A DNA stretch of 64,000 nt from Niveispirillum sp048066115 (GCF_048066115.1 NZ_JBLTYX010000004.1:310001-374000), one strand, 5' to 3'; counted from the stretch's first letter, positions 1 to 9,113 are shown. Notes: generated by a model from the letters alone, not told the origin. Translations and numbers: made by a program.

Positions 1-761
1 CCCATGGCCGCACCCGTGTAGGGGGCCAGGAACTGCAGCGGCGCCGGCTCGGAAGCGGTGGCGGCCACGACGATGGAATATTCCATCGCGCCGTTCTCTT
101 CGAGCGTCTTCACGATCTGCGCCACGGTGGAGCGCTTCTGGCCCACGGCGACATAGATGCAGTACAGCTTCTTGCTCTCGTCGTCGCCCTTGTTGATGCC
201 CTTCTGGTTGATGAAGGTATCGAGAGCGATGGCGGTCTTGCCGGTCTGACGGTCACCGATGATCAGCTCGCGCTGACCACGGCCGACGGGCACCAGGGCA
301 TCAATGGCCTTCAGGCCGGTCTGCATCGGCTCATGCACCGACTTGCGCGGGATGATGCCGGGGGCCTTGACTTCCACGCGCTGGCGGACGACGTCGGTCA
401 GCGGGCCCTTGCCGTCGATCGGGTTGCCCAGACCGTCGACAACGCGACCCAGCAGGCCACGGCCCACGGGGACCTCCACGATGGCGCCGGTGCGCTTGAC
501 GGTGTCGCCTTCCTTGATGGTGCGGTCGGAACCGAAGATCACCACGCCGACATTGTCGGTTTCGAGGTTCAGGGCCATGCCCTTGACCCCGCCGGGGAAT
601 TCAACCATCTCGCCGGCCTGGACCTTGTCCAGGCCATGGATACGGGCCACGCCGTCACCGATGGACAGAACCTGGCCCACTTCGGCGACATCGGCTTCGG
701 TGCCGAAGTTCGCGATCTGCTGCTTCAGGATCGCGGAAATCTCAGCGGCGCGGATTTCCAT
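1..761 (-). CDS. atpA: ATP synthase F1 subunit alpha, N-terminal part (cut by window edge)
   Basis: This is the alpha subunit of the F1 catalytic head of ATP synthase, on the cytoplasmic face of the inner membrane. The 253 visible residues start MEIRAAEISAILK and include the Walker A segment GDRQTGKT near residue 169, the position usual for this family. The rest of the gene lies beyond base 1. The start ATG (761-759) overlaps the atpH stop in a TAATG arrangement, so translation is probably coupled. The order atpH-atpA is the usual alphaproteobacterial atpHAGDC order. There is little doubt about identity. Confidence 0.97.
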   Translation of the reverse strand, partial: MEIRAAEISAILKQQIANFGTEADVAEVGQVLSIGDGVARIHGLDKVQAGEMVEFPGGVKGMALNLETDNVGVVIFGSDRTIKEGDTVKRTGAIVEVPVGRGLLGRVVDGLGNPIDGKGPLTDVVRQRVEVKAPGIIPRKSVHEPMQTGLKAIDALVPVGRGQRELIIGDRQTGKTAIALDTFINQKGINKGDDESKKLYCIYVAVGQKRSTVAQIVKTLEENGAMEYSIVVAATASEPAPLQFLAPYTGAAM

Positions 762-1321
762 TATCCAACCCCTTTCATGGCGAGTTTCAGCTTATTGAGC
801 TTGGTGCGCACGGAGCTATCCACCATGCGGGAACCGATTTTGACGATCATGCCGCCGATCAGCGACGGATCGACCCAGACATCGAGCTTCACGCCCTTGC
901 CTTCGCTCTTGGCCAGAGCGGCCGACAGCTCGTTCCACTGCGCATCGCTCAGCGGGCGGGCCACGGTGACGCGCGCCGTGCTTTCGCCGCGACGCAAAGC
1001 CAGCTTGGCCAGATAGCCGTTGATCATGCCCGGCAGGGTGAACAGGCGGCGGTTGCGGGCGACGAGGCCCACGAACTTCCGCACCAGTTCGCCAACGCCA
1101 GCGGCCGACAGAACGGCCTCCATGGCGCGCTCCTGGTCGTTGCGGGCGAGCAGCGGGCTGCCGATCAAGCGGCGGAGATCCGCGCTTTCAGCGAGCAGAG
1201 CCTTGACGGACGTCAGATCCTGGGCCGTTTGGTCCAGGGCCTGCTGCCCATCCGCGAGATCGAACAGGGCGCTCGCATAACGCGAGGCGAGTTCGGAGAC
1301 GCCAGTCCCTTCGGTTGCCAC
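761..1321 (-). CDS. atpH: ATP synthase F1 subunit delta
   Basis: This subunit joins the F1 head to the peripheral stalk of ATP synthase. The 186-residue product begins VATEGTGVSELASRYASAL and has the family's C-terminal segment on regulating the stalk contact (VDPSLIGGMIVKIGSRMVD). I chose the GTG start at 1321 because it has a GAGGTT Shine-Dalgarno about 7 bases upstream and gives the length normal for the family. An upstream extension to 1423 would add 34 residues that look like translated leader. It is the first gene of the atp operon here and overlaps atpA by one base. Confidence 0.95.
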   Translation of the reverse strand: MATEGTGVSELASRYASALFDLADGQQALDQTAQDLTSVKALLAESADLRRLIGSPLLARNDQERAMEAVLSAAGVGELVRKFVGLVARNRRLFTLPGMINGYLAKLALRRGESTARVTVARPLSDAQWNELSAALAKSEGKGVKLDVWVDPSLIGGMIVKIGSRMVDSSVRTKLNKLKLAMKGVG

Positions 1322-1386
1322 TGGGTAACCTCGGTTAAAGTCCGTGGACCTGAATGATTTCAGGACGTTAGCAATGATCGACCACT

Positions 1387-1449
1387 CCGGAGGAGGACCC
1401 TCCGGCGTCAAGCGAGCGAGCATGTAACACAGCCCCAGCCCCTACGCAA
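1387..1449 (-). promoter_or_regulatory. Candidate promoter and leader hairpin of the atp operon
   Basis: On the minus strand, TTGCGT (1449-1444) and TTACAT (1427-1422) are 16 bases apart and could be a housekeeping sigma promoter. In the transcribed leader a 7-bp perfect hairpin (1387-1393 with 1399-1405, GC-rich, loop of five) lies upstream of atpH. This is pattern matching only. The rest of 1322-1578 holds nothing else I can identify. Confidence 0.35.
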
Positions 1450-1578
1450 CTGCGTCCGGGTGGATTGGGGGTATGCGGTTTTGCACCGCTTCCGGCCAGT
1501 TTGCCCAGGAAAGGGGCCGTTCTGCGACCTTCGTCGCATGCCGGCGCTGTGCAGGTGCGAAACGGCTTTTTCCCGTTC

Positions 1579-1733
1579 ATACCAAGTCCCGGTGATCGCA
1601 ACCGATCACCGGCCTCAGTCGCCGGCGCCCACATCCGTGGGCTTGGCTACGCCGCACGGGCGGCGCGGCGGCAGTCGCCGCCGAACCAGATCCCGATGAG
1701 TTCCACTCACCGGGATCTGGTATCAGCCCACGG
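1579..1733 (+). repeat. Family A modular hairpin repeat, copy 1 (full length)
   Basis: This 155-bp element is bounded by ATACCA (1579-1584) and TGGTAT (1728-1733). It contains a 10-bp hairpin (1589-1598 with 1603-1612), then the family core: CCTCAG, a stem GCCCAC/GTGGGC with loop ATCC, the segment GGCTTGGCTACGC, a CGCCGCACGG-type palindrome, and GGCGGC-AGTC-GCCGCC. A terminal hairpin (1686-1695 with 1721-1730) closes it. It lies between the divergent atp operon and the next gene. Confidence 0.85.
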
Positions 1734-1854
1734 CACATCCCAATGGATGGGCTATGCTTTTGGACCGGGTGCGGTTAAGGACGCATTAAGCATGCCGGCC
1801 GATTCTGGGCCATGCGCGGCACCAAGCCGTGATCCCAGAGCCCAGAGGTCGCCC

Positions 1855-2181
1855 ATGTGCGTCATCGTGCCCTTCGCCCGCCAGCGTTTCACCCCCACCG
1901 ATCTGGTTGCCTGGAAGTCCATCCTGATCGACCGGCGCCGCCGTGGCCTGTGGCAGAAGGTGGAGCGCACGACCAGCCCGGACCGCGACTGGCTGCTGGT
2001 CTGGCTGCCGGGCCTGCAGGAACCGACCCTGCGCCTGGAGCGTGACCTGCACGGCACCTACCGCCTCTATTTCTATGATGGCAAGGGCTGGTTCCAGTTT
2101 CGCAAGGGCGACAACATCATCGACTGCCTGGCCCATATCGAACCCGGCGAGCGCGTGCGCCAGCCGCTGCGTAGCGCTTGA
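1855..2181 (+). CDS. Hypothetical protein, 108 aa
   Basis: I do not recognise this protein. It is basic and tryptophan-rich, with no signal peptide or membrane segment. The middle (RDLHGTYRLYFYDGKGW) reads like a small beta-sheet domain. The ATG at 1855 has an AGAGG Shine-Dalgarno 5 bases upstream, which decides this start over longer readings into the family A repeat. Codon use matches its neighbours. It converges with the lipid kinase gene. Confidence 0.65.
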   Translation: MCVIVPFARQRFTPTDLVAWKSILIDRRRRGLWQKVERTTSPDRDWLLVWLPGLQEPTLRLERDLHGTYRLYFYDGKGWFQFRKGDNIIDCLAHIEPGERVRQPLRSA

Positions 2182-2189
2182 TTTTTTGT

Positions 2190-2248
2190 TCCCTCAGGTG
2201 CCGGGCCGGCCGTCGCCGGCCTCCAGCGGCACGAAGTTGTGCCGCTGG
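2190..2248 (+). repeat. Family A repeat, copy 2 (short) with 10-bp hairpin
   Basis: The element begins CCCTCAGGTGCCGG after a T-rich run, followed by GCCGGCCGTCGCCGGC and a perfect 10-bp hairpin (2223-2232 with 2239-2248). It fills the space between two converging genes and may act as a two-way terminator, though no T run follows the stem on the plus strand. Confidence 0.7.
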
Positions 2249-2250
2249 CT

Positions 2251-3165
2251 TTACGCCCCGCCAACCACCCTCAGCTTCCCACTCCATATTGATATGTCGA
2301 CGGGCAGGCGGGCGATGACATCCCCGTCGCCCTGCACCGGCTCCCCGTCCGGCCCCTCGATCCGGGCGGCGATGGCCGGCAGCACCAGCACATCCCGCCG
2401 CCCGCGCAGCAGGCCCAGCGTCATCGCACTGGCATAAGTCATGGCCGCCAGCCGGCCGGGCCTTGTGAACAGCACGGCGTGCAGCACCGGCTGTCCCAGC
2501 CGCACATCGGGGGCCAATACGAAAGTACCGGCATAGAAATGGCCCTTGCACAGGATGCAGCTGGCGGCCCGGTGCCGGCTGACCGTGCCGTCGGGTGCCG
2601 TCAGCGTCACCCTGTAATCCAGACCCGGATTGGCCAGGATCTGCTGCAGGCCGCCCAGGGCATAGGCACCCTTGCCGATGCGGCGCTTCAGCACCGGATC
2701 GATGTCGGCCACGACGCGGGCATCCAGGCCCGTTCCCGCCATCATCGTGAACAAGCGCCCATTGGCCAGCCCGGCATGCACCACCTGCGCCGGCGCCAGG
2801 GCCAGCCGTTCCCCGATTCGCCGCGCATCACCCATCGCCGACAATTCATGCGCCAGGACATTGGCCGTACCCAGCGGCACCATGCCCAGGGGGGGCGGTT
2901 CCGCCACCCCCGACGCCGCCATGCCGTTCACCACCTCATTGATGGTACCGTCCCCGCCAGCGGCCACGATCACGTCGGCCGTATCAGACCGCGCCAGATC
3001 GCGGGCGATGGATGTGGCATGCCCCGCCGCGTCGGTCGTGTGCAGCGAGACGACGGCGCCGGCCGCCGTGGCGGCGGCCATCACCTGCTCCACCAGTCCC
3101 GGCCGGCGCCGGCCGGCCACGGGATTGAAGATCACGGCGAGCCGCCGACCGAGCCCATGTGACAT
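2251..3165 (-). CDS. Diacylglycerol/sphingosine kinase family lipid kinase
   Basis: This is a cytoplasmic or membrane-associated kinase of the DagK/LCB5/YegS family, which phosphorylates lipid alcohols with ATP. The 304-residue protein has the family's nucleotide-binding signature GGDGTINEVVNG at about residues 70-81, the early FNPVAG motif, and PLGTANVLAHEL, the usual second glycine-rich motif. Its length is typical. The ATG at 3165 is preferred over an in-frame TTG six bases upstream because GGAGG sits 10 bases before the ATG. The exact lipid substrate cannot be read from the sequence. Confidence 0.88.
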   Translation of the reverse strand: MSHGLGRRLAVIFNPVAGRRRPGLVEQVMAAATAAGAVVSLHTTDAAGHATSIARDLARSDTADVIVAAGGDGTINEVVNGMAASGVAEPPPLGMVPLGTANVLAHELSAMGDARRIGERLALAPAQVVHAGLANGRLFTMMAGTGLDARVVADIDPVLKRRIGKGAYALGGLQQILANPGLDYRVTLTAPDGTVSRHRAASCILCKGHFYAGTFVLAPDVRLGQPVLHAVLFTRPGRLAAMTYASAMTLGLLRGRRDVLVLPAIAARIEGPDGEPVQGDGDVIARLPVDISIWSGKLRVVGGA

Positions 3166-3362
3166 TTCCAAAACACCTCCATGACGGATACGTGAAATGG
3201 CGATGTAATAAAAGTGACCATGCCAAGAAGTTTCTGCGTATCGCGCCCCTTATCCATTAGATGACGCTGACACGATACCAGATGAAGCGGTATAGAACGC
3301 CGCGATCCGCTATGGCTAGTCTTTAATTCCAGGCGGACGATTGACGATTGGGTTGACCGGCG

Positions 3363-4160
3363 ATGGGGGAACATATGCTGGGCGACGGGGACGTGCGGCG
3401 CTATCGCGCCATCTGGTTGTCTGACATCCATCTGGGGACGCGTGGATGCCAGGCCGACATGCTTCTGGATTTCCTGAAACATACCGAATCCGACGTGCTC
3501 TATCTGGTGGGGGACATCGTCGATGGCTGGCGGCTGAAGAAGGGCTGGTACTGGCCCCAGGCGCATAACGACGTGGTGCAGAAGATCCTGCGCCGGGCCC
3601 GCAAGGGGGCGTCGGTCTTCCTGATCCCGGGCAACCATGACGAAGCGTTCCGGGATTATATCGGGCTGCAATTCGGCGGCGTGACGATCCTGGAGGACAC
3701 GATCCACACGGCCGCCGACGGCAAGCGTTATCTGGTCATCCATGGCGACCAGTTCGACGCCGTCGTGCGCTACGCCAAGTGGTTGGCCTTCGTGGGCGAC
3801 ACCGCCTACACCTTCCTGCTCTGGCTGAACACGGTGTTGAACAAGGTCAGGCGGAAACTGGGTTTCCCCTACTGGTCCTTGTCCGCCTACCTCAAGCACA
3901 AGACCAAGAAGGCCGTCGAATTCATCGGCGATTACGAGACGGCGCTGACCGACGAGGCGCGGCGGCGCCAAGTGGACGGCGTCATCTGCGGCCATATCCA
4001 CCATGCCGAAATGCGCGACATGGACGGCGTGCTTTACATAAATGACGGGGACTGGGTCGAATCATGCACCGCATTGGTCGAGCACGAGGACGGTCGGCTG
4101 GAGATCCTGCGCTGGGCGGATATTGTCGCCGCCCGGACGGCGCTGAAGGCGGCGGCGTGA
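3363..4160 (+). CDS. UDP-2,3-diacylglucosamine diphosphatase-like metallophosphoesterase (LpxH/COG2908 type)
   Basis: This is a calcineurin-like dinuclear-metal phosphoesterase of 265 residues. The metal-binding motifs are SDIHLG (D21, H23), GDIVDG, GNHDE, the HGDQFD histidine and GHIHH, in the order seen in LpxH-type enzymes. LpxH cleaves UDP-2,3-diacylglucosamine in lipid A synthesis, but many alphaproteobacteria use LpxI, so this paralogue may act on another envelope lipid. The gene overlaps the following glycosyltransferase by four bases (GTGA), so the two are made together. A second ATG at 3375 has a better-spaced GGGGGAA and may be the true start. Confidence 0.85.
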   Translation: MGEHMLGDGDVRRYRAIWLSDIHLGTRGCQADMLLDFLKHTESDVLYLVGDIVDGWRLKKGWYWPQAHNDVVQKILRRARKGASVFLIPGNHDEAFRDYIGLQFGGVTILEDTIHTAADGKRYLVIHGDQFDAVVRYAKWLAFVGDTAYTFLLWLNTVLNKVRRKLGFPYWSLSAYLKHKTKKAVEFIGDYETALTDEARRRQVDGVICGHIHHAEMRDMDGVLYINDGDWVESCTALVEHEDGRLEILRWADIVAARTALKAAA

Positions 4161-5167
4161 AGCTGCTGATCGTCACGGATGCATGGCATCCGCAGGTCAA
4201 CGGCGTCGTGCGCACCCTGACGACGACGCGGACCGAACTGGAACGGCTGGGCCACAAGGTGGAGGTGATCTCCCCCGACCGGTTCCGCACCGTCCCCATG
4301 CCCACATATCCGGAAATCCGCCTGGCCCTGGCGCCCGGCCGGCGGGTACGGCAACTGATCGACGAAGCCAATCCGGACGCCATTCATATCGCCACCGAAG
4401 GCCCGCTGGGCTTCGCGGCCCGGCGTTACTGCCTGAAGCGCAAGCTGCCCTTCACCACGGCCTATCACACGCGGTTCCCGGAATATGTGCGCGACCGGGC
4501 GCCGGTGCCGCTGTCCCTGTCCTATGCCTTCGTGCGCCGGTTCCATTCGCCGGCCCATTCGGTGATGGTGGCCACCGCCAGCATCGAGGCCGACCTGGAA
4601 AGGCGCGGCTTCACCAATATCCGCCGCTGGTCGCGCGGCGTGGATACGGAGCTGTTCCGGCCGCGTGACAAGGGCCTGTTCGACCATCTGCCCCGGCCGG
4701 TGTTCATCTCCGTCGGCCGCGTGGCGGTGGAAAAGAATATCGAGGCGTTCCTGAGCCTGGATCTGCCCGGCAGCAAAGTGGTGGTGGGTGACGGTCCGCA
4801 GCGGGCGGAATTGCAGGCCAGGTATCCTGGCGCCACCTTCGTGGGCGCCAAGCATGGGGAGGAACTGGCCCGACACTATGCCGCCGCCGACGTGTTCGTC
4901 TTCCCCTCGCGCACCGACACGTTCGGGCTGGTGCTGCTGGAGGCGCTGGCATCGGGCCTGCCCGTGGCGGCCTATCCTGTGCCCGGCCCCCTGGACGTGA
5001 TCGCCGACAGTCCGGCCGGCGTGCTGCACCAGGACCTGCGCGAGGCCTGTCTGAAGGCGGTGGGTATCGACCCCACCACCTGCCGCGACCATGCCCTGAC
5101 CTTCTCCTGGCAATCCTGCGCGCAGCAGTTCCTGGCCAACCTGCGGCCGTTCAAGGACGTGGCGTAA
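4157..5167 (+). CDS. Glycosyltransferase family 4, GT-B fold
   Basis: This GT-B fold glycosyltransferase (336 aa) resembles the alpha-mannosyltransferases that act on diacylglycerol or glycerol acceptors. Visible motifs are the N-terminal HPQVNGVVRTL loop, VGRVAVEKN starting the nucleotide-sugar domain, and FPSRTDTFGLVLLEALASG, the family's E-x7-E-type donor-binding motif. The GTG start at 4157 overlaps the stop of the upstream phosphoesterase. The pairing suggests joint work on a membrane glycolipid, which is an inference from context. Confidence 0.88.
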   Translation: MKLLIVTDAWHPQVNGVVRTLTTTRTELERLGHKVEVISPDRFRTVPMPTYPEIRLALAPGRRVRQLIDEANPDAIHIATEGPLGFAARRYCLKRKLPFTTAYHTRFPEYVRDRAPVPLSLSYAFVRRFHSPAHSVMVATASIEADLERRGFTNIRRWSRGVDTELFRPRDKGLFDHLPRPVFISVGRVAVEKNIEAFLSLDLPGSKVVVGDGPQRAELQARYPGATFVGAKHGEELARHYAAADVFVFPSRTDTFGLVLLEALASGLPVAAYPVPGPLDVIADSPAGVLHQDLREACLKAVGIDPTTCRDHALTFSWQSCAQQFLANLRPFKDVA

Positions 5168-5319
5168 TATCATCGGTCATAGCTATGACCGATGATACGG
5201 TGGCGACCGCCGCCGCGCCGCTCGTGCGGCGTAAGCCAAGCCAAGCCAACGGATGTTGGCGCCGGCGCCTGAGGTGCTGAAAATCTTGACCATCGGTCAA
5301 TATTTTCAGCCGCTGGTAT
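5168..5319 (-). repeat. Family A repeat, copy 3 (full length, reverse)
   Basis: The element starts with a perfect 13-bp hairpin (5168-5180 with 5185-5197), continues through the core in reverse orientation (stem GCCAAC/GTTGGC on the complementary strand, loop ATCC), and includes an outer hairpin built from 5276-5284 and 5302-5310. It ends in TGGTAT (5314-5319). It separates converging genes. Both outer hairpins differ in sequence from other copies but stay paired. Confidence 0.82.
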
Positions 5320-5338
5320 AAGTTGACAAGATCGCGGA

Positions 5339-6280
5339 TCAGCCGGCGATGAACCGGCTGTTCCGGCAGGAGAGGATGCCGTCATTGATATAAAAGCGGC
5401 CGAATTCCGCATCGAACTCGCGTTCGCCGGCATAGAAACGGTCGATGATCCAGCCATTTTGTTCCAGCAGGGGCCGCAACCGGTCCTCGATATCGCGGGC
5501 ATGGGTGCCGATATGCATCCGCTTCACCTGGCGGCTGACCGGGTCGATCGCGGCTTCGATGGCCCGTAACTCCGCCCCCTGGATGTCGATCGTCATGAAA
5601 TCCACGACACCACCTTGCCCCACCGCCTCGCGCAGCACGTCGGACAGCGGCACGACCTTGATGATCAGGTAGGGGAGCGCAACCCCGTCGACCTGCAGAA
5701 GATGTTCGCCGGCCTCGTAGTACTTCTTCAATATGTCGCCGGGAATCTGCTGAATAGCGGTGCTGTAATCGGTACTTTTACGCAGTTCCATGATTTCATA
5801 GGAAACGGCGTCCGAAACCCCGGTATGCAGAAGCAGGCGCTGCTCCGCTGTCACGCCGTTCAGGTCCAGATGGCTTTGCAGCCATTGGAACTGCATCCCC
5901 TGCATCTCGACACCGCAGAAGAAACGGCTGCCGATGCGCGGGCCACGGAACCGGTCTAGCGCCTTGGCCGCATTGGCCAGCCAGCGGCCATAGCCGGCGC
6001 CCAACTCGATCATCACGAAATGGTCCTTGGCCTCGGCAATGGCCGTCAGCAGGTCGATCCATTCATAATAATCTTCTGACAGCGGCTCCGGCAGATGCGG
6101 GTTCCCCGCGGATCGGCGGAACGGAACCGCACCACTGGTCAGCATGCCGGGAAGCCGTTCCATGACCAGCGGCTTGTCATAATCCAGGCTCGTGCGGACA
6201 CCGACATTGTTCACATGGAATCCCTCCTCGTCATGGGGGATCTGCATGTCGAACCGCTCAAAAATCGGATGCTCCCGCAC
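5339..6280 (-). CDS. FkbM-family SAM-dependent methyltransferase
   Basis: This 313-residue cytoplasmic protein has a class I methyltransferase fold. The SAM-binding region reads VMIELGAGYGRW, and the second half carries DFMTIDIQGAELRAIEAA, the hallmark of the FkbM family, in which a conserved Asp precedes the QGAE segment. FkbM proteins methylate sugars or polyketides and are common near glycan genes, which fits the neighbouring glycosyltransferase, though the two genes converge. The acceptor is unknown. Confidence 0.8.
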   Translation of the reverse strand: MREHPIFERFDMQIPHDEEGFHVNNVGVRTSLDYDKPLVMERLPGMLTSGAVPFRRSAGNPHLPEPLSEDYYEWIDLLTAIAEAKDHFVMIELGAGYGRWLANAAKALDRFRGPRIGSRFFCGVEMQGMQFQWLQSHLDLNGVTAEQRLLLHTGVSDAVSYEIMELRKSTDYSTAIQQIPGDILKKYYEAGEHLLQVDGVALPYLIIKVVPLSDVLREAVGQGGVVDFMTIDIQGAELRAIEAAIDPVSRQVKRMHIGTHARDIEDRLRPLLEQNGWIIDRFYAGEREFDAEFGRFYINDGILSCRNSRFIAG

Positions 6281-6352
6281 GGTAGCCGCTCCTCAAGGAC
6301 TTGTCGCAGCAGAAGGTAGCATCGGGAAGGGGGCGGCAGCCACCATCCCCTT

Positions 6353-6497
6353 ATACCAATTCCCGATGAGTTGGGCTCATCGGGAATTGGTTCGGCGGCG
6401 ACTGCCGCCGCGCGCCTCGTGGCGCGTAGCCAAGCCGCCGGATGGCGGCGCCGGCGACTGAGGCCGGTGATCGGTTACGATCACCGGGACATGGTAT
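6353..6497 (-). repeat. Family A repeat, copy 4 (full length, reverse)
   Basis: The element is 145 bp, bounded by ATACCA (6353-6358) and TGGTAT (6492-6497). Reversed, it matches copy 1 closely along its whole length, but the variable stem is GCCGCC/GGCGGC instead of GCCCAC/GTGGGC. It lies downstream of murA and upstream of the methyltransferase promoter region. Confidence 0.85.
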
Positions 6498-6503
6498 TAC
6501 GCC

Positions 6504-7796
6504 TCAATCCTCTTCCTTCACCCGCTCCATATCGGCACCACAGGCGGCCAGCTTGGCCTCCACCCGCTCATACCCGCGATCCAGGTGGTAGATGCGGCTG
6601 ACGGTCGTCTCACCCTGGGCGGCCAAGCCGGCCAGGACAAGGGAGACCGACGCGCGCAGGTCGGTGGCCATGACCGGCGCACCCGTCAGCTTGGGCACAC
6701 CGCGCACCAGGGCGGACGAGCCGTGGACATTGATGTTGGCGCCCATGCGGGTCAGTTCCGGCACATGCATGAAGCGATTCTCGAAGATCGTTTCGGTGAT
6801 CATCGAGGCACCCTTGGCCACGCACATCAGAGCCATCATCTGCGCCTGCAGGTCGGTGGGGAATCCCGGGAACGGTTCGGTCATCACATCCACGCCCACC
6901 AGTTCGCCCTGGGTGGCCGCGACCAGCAGACCGTTGGCCGTCTCCGTCACCTTGACATTCGCGCCGGCCAGCGTCTTGGCGACCGATTTCAGGTCATCCA
7001 TGCGGGCACCCAGCAGCTCCAGCTCGCCGCCGGTGATGGCGGCGGCCATGGCGAAGGTGCCGGCCTCGATCCGGTCAGGCAGGACGGAGTAGGTGGCGCC
7101 GTGCAGCCGGTCCTTGCCCTTGATCACCAGGCGGTCGGACCCGATCCCCTCGATCTCCGCGCCCATGGCGATCAGGCAGCGGGCCAGGTCGGCGATCTCC
7201 GGCTCGCGCGCGGCGTTCATCAGGACGGTTTCGCCCTTGGCCAGGGTGGCGGCCATCATCAGGTTTTCGGTGGCGCCCACCGACACCTGCGGGAAGACGA
7301 ATTCCGCACCGACCAGCCCGCCTTCCGGCGCCTTGGCCAGAATATAACCACCCTCGATCTCGATCTGCGCACCCATGGCCTGCAGGCCCTTGATATGCAG
7401 ATCGACGGGGCGGGTACCGATGGCACAGCCGCCGGGCAGGCTTACCTTGGCCTGACCGAACCGGGCCACCAGCGGACCCAGCACCAGCACGCTGGCGCGC
7501 ATCTTGCGCACCAGGTCATAGGGGGCGGTTGTGTTGAAGATGTCGTTGGCGAACAGCTCCACCGACCGGCCGCTGGACCCGAACGCGTCACGACCATCGA
7601 TATGCACCTCCACCCCGTGCTGGGCCAGCAAACGGTTCATGGTGGTGATGTCGGCCAGCAGCGGCAGATTGGTCAGAACCAGCTTCTCGTCCGTCAGAAG
7701 GCATGCCGCCTGCAATGGCAGGGCCGCGTTCTTGGCGCCGGAAATGGTGATCTGGCCCTTCAGCGGGTTACCGCCGCGGATGCGAAGCTTGTCCAT
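6504..7796 (-). CDS. murA: UDP-N-acetylglucosamine 1-carboxyvinyltransferase
   Basis: MurA catalyses the first committed step of peptidoglycan synthesis, moving enolpyruvate from PEP to UDP-GlcNAc in the cytoplasm. The 430-residue protein has the normal length, the N-terminal ISGAKNAALPL motif with the conserved Lys-Asn pair near residues 22-23, and the active-site loop GGCAIGTRPVDLH with the Cys that fosfomycin modifies. Repeated inside-out alpha/beta units run through both domains. Its start lies 78 bases from the dcd stop, so the two may share a transcript. Confidence 0.97.
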   Translation of the reverse strand: MDKLRIRGGNPLKGQITISGAKNAALPLQAACLLTDEKLVLTNLPLLADITTMNRLLAQHGVEVHIDGRDAFGSSGRSVELFANDIFNTTAPYDLVRKMRASVLVLGPLVARFGQAKVSLPGGCAIGTRPVDLHIKGLQAMGAQIEIEGGYILAKAPEGGLVGAEFVFPQVSVGATENLMMAATLAKGETVLMNAAREPEIADLARCLIAMGAEIEGIGSDRLVIKGKDRLHGATYSVLPDRIEAGTFAMAAAITGGELELLGARMDDLKSVAKTLAGANVKVTETANGLLVAATQGELVGVDVMTEPFPGFPTDLQAQMMALMCVAKGASMITETIFENRFMHVPELTRMGANINVHGSSALVRGVPKLTGAPVMATDLRASVSLVLAGLAAQGETTVSRIYHLDRGYERVEAKLAACGADMERVKEED

Positions 7797-7873
7797 GGAT
7801 GGTTACGATCTGTCTGGGGTCTTGGAGCGGCCCGGACCATGGGCCGCGATGATGGCGGATCAGAGGCGGGTGA

Positions 7874-8428
7874 CTAGATCCGTGCGAGCGTCACGCCGCG
7901 CTGCTTCATGTATTTGCCGGCACGGTCGGCGTAGCTGACCTCGCACGGGCTGGCACCCTGGAAGAACAGGAACTGGCACAGGCCCTCGTTCGCATACACC
8001 TTGGCCGGCAGCGGCGTGGTGTTGGAAATCTCCAGCGTCACATGGCCTTCCCATTCCGGTTCCAGCGGCGTGACATTGACGATCAGGCCGCAGCGGGCAT
8101 AGGTGGACTTGCCCAGGCAGACGACCAGCACATCGCGCGGGATGCGGAAATATTCCACCGTGCGGGCCAGGACGAAGCTGTTGGGCGGGATGACGCAGAC
8201 ATCCACCGTGCGATCCACAAAGCTGGTCTCGTCGAACTTCTTGGGATCGACGACGGCATTGTCGACATTGGTGAAGATCTTGAATTCCGGCGCGACGCGG
8301 GCGTCATAGCCGTAGGAGGAGAGGCCGTAGGAGATCACGCCCTCGCGCTTCTGCGCCTCCACGAACGGCTCGATCATGCCGTGCTTGGTCGCCTGTTCCC
8401 GTATCCAGCTGTCGGGCATGATCGGCAT
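7874..8428 (-). CDS. dcd: dCTP deaminase
   Basis: Dcd deaminates dCTP to dUTP, the main source of dUMP for thymidylate synthesis. The 184-residue protein starts MPIMPDSWI, has SSYGYDARV and ARTVEYFRIP, and carries LEPEWEGHVTLEISN with the catalytic Glu region. It is of the monofunctional bacterial length. The ATG at 8428 follows GGGGGAC at a suitable distance. Longer readings up to 8512 lack family similarity. Confidence 0.95.
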   Translation of the reverse strand: MPIMPDSWIREQATKHGMIEPFVEAQKREGVISYGLSSYGYDARVAPEFKIFTNVDNAVVDPKKFDETSFVDRTVDVCVIPPNSFVLARTVEYFRIPRDVLVVCLGKSTYARCGLIVNVTPLEPEWEGHVTLEISNTTPLPAKVYANEGLCQFLFFQGASPCEVSYADRAGKYMKQRGVTLARI

Positions 8429-8512
8429 GTCGGTCCCCCACTCGTCCCCAAATATCAGCGCCGCGCACATGCGGCGACGCGCAAGACCTTGTAGCCCAGC
8501 CGTCGGGCCCAC

Positions 8513-8698
8513 TCAAGCCGTGGTATCGGGCACCTGTCCTTCGGTGGTGGCCCCCGTGGGGTCGATGCCCAGGGCCTTCTCCATCGCCTCCTGTGCGTCG
8601 CGCGCCCGGTCCTGGTCCTTGCGGCGGCGCAGATTATCGCGCAGCGCCTGGGCCAGACGGTCCTTGCGTTCATCCTTCTTCGGCGGGCTCTGGGTCAT
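8513..8698 (-). CDS. Small conserved hypothetical protein, 61 aa
   Basis: This short, highly charged protein has the pattern DRLAQALRDNLRRRK, which I recognise as common in small uncharacterised alphaproteobacterial proteins. It is probably one amphipathic helix followed by a disordered acidic tail. The ATG at 8698 is preferred over a longer reading from 8836, because the extra N-terminal part is proline/lysine-rich and unlike the rest. No function is known to me. Confidence 0.55.
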   Translation of the reverse strand: MTQSPPKKDERKDRLAQALRDNLRRRKDQDRARDAQEAMEKALGIDPTGATTEGQVPDTTA

Positions 8699-8872
8699 GG
8701 TGGCGGATCCGATGCGCTGAAACAGGCGGAATTCCTGGACTTTTCGCAGGCGCACGTCAAGCATGCGGAAAAAATCGACGGGCCCGGGCTTTTTTTGCTT
8801 GCGGGGGCGGGGCTGAAGTGGCACATAGCCGCCCACCGCGGCGGCAACGTCGTCGGTGACCCGGATGAAGGC

Positions 8873-8948
<76 letters not shown>

Positions 8949-8950
8949 TC

Positions 8951-9009
8951 CCCGGATAAAACAAAACCCGCCCGTCTTCAATGACGCGGCGGGTTTTGTT
9001 TTATCCGGG
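8951..9009 (+). terminator. Two-way terminator after tRNA-Thr
   Basis: A perfect 22-bp stem (8951-8972 with 8988-9009) with a 15-base loop starts two bases after the tRNA. Its right arm holds a T-rich stretch (GGGTTTTGTTTTA) and the left arm the matching A-rich one, so it could stop transcription from either side. Confidence 0.8.
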
Positions 9010-9021
9010 TTCGGCTGCAAC

Positions 9022-9113
9022 CCGTAGGTCAGGTCGAGCGAAGCGAGCCCTGACAAGCGACGGTGCCAGTAAGATGTCAGGGCTCGGGCTTCCGCCCTCG
9101 ACCTGACCTACGG
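9022..9113. repeat. Family B inverted repeat, copy 1
   Basis: The outer arms (9022-9038 with 9097-9113, containing GTAGGTCAGGTCGAG and its complement) pair over 17 bp. A second inner pair, GCCCTGACA with TGTCAGGGC, lies within. The copy sits between the tRNA-Thr terminator and the converging gene on the minus strand. Confidence 0.82.
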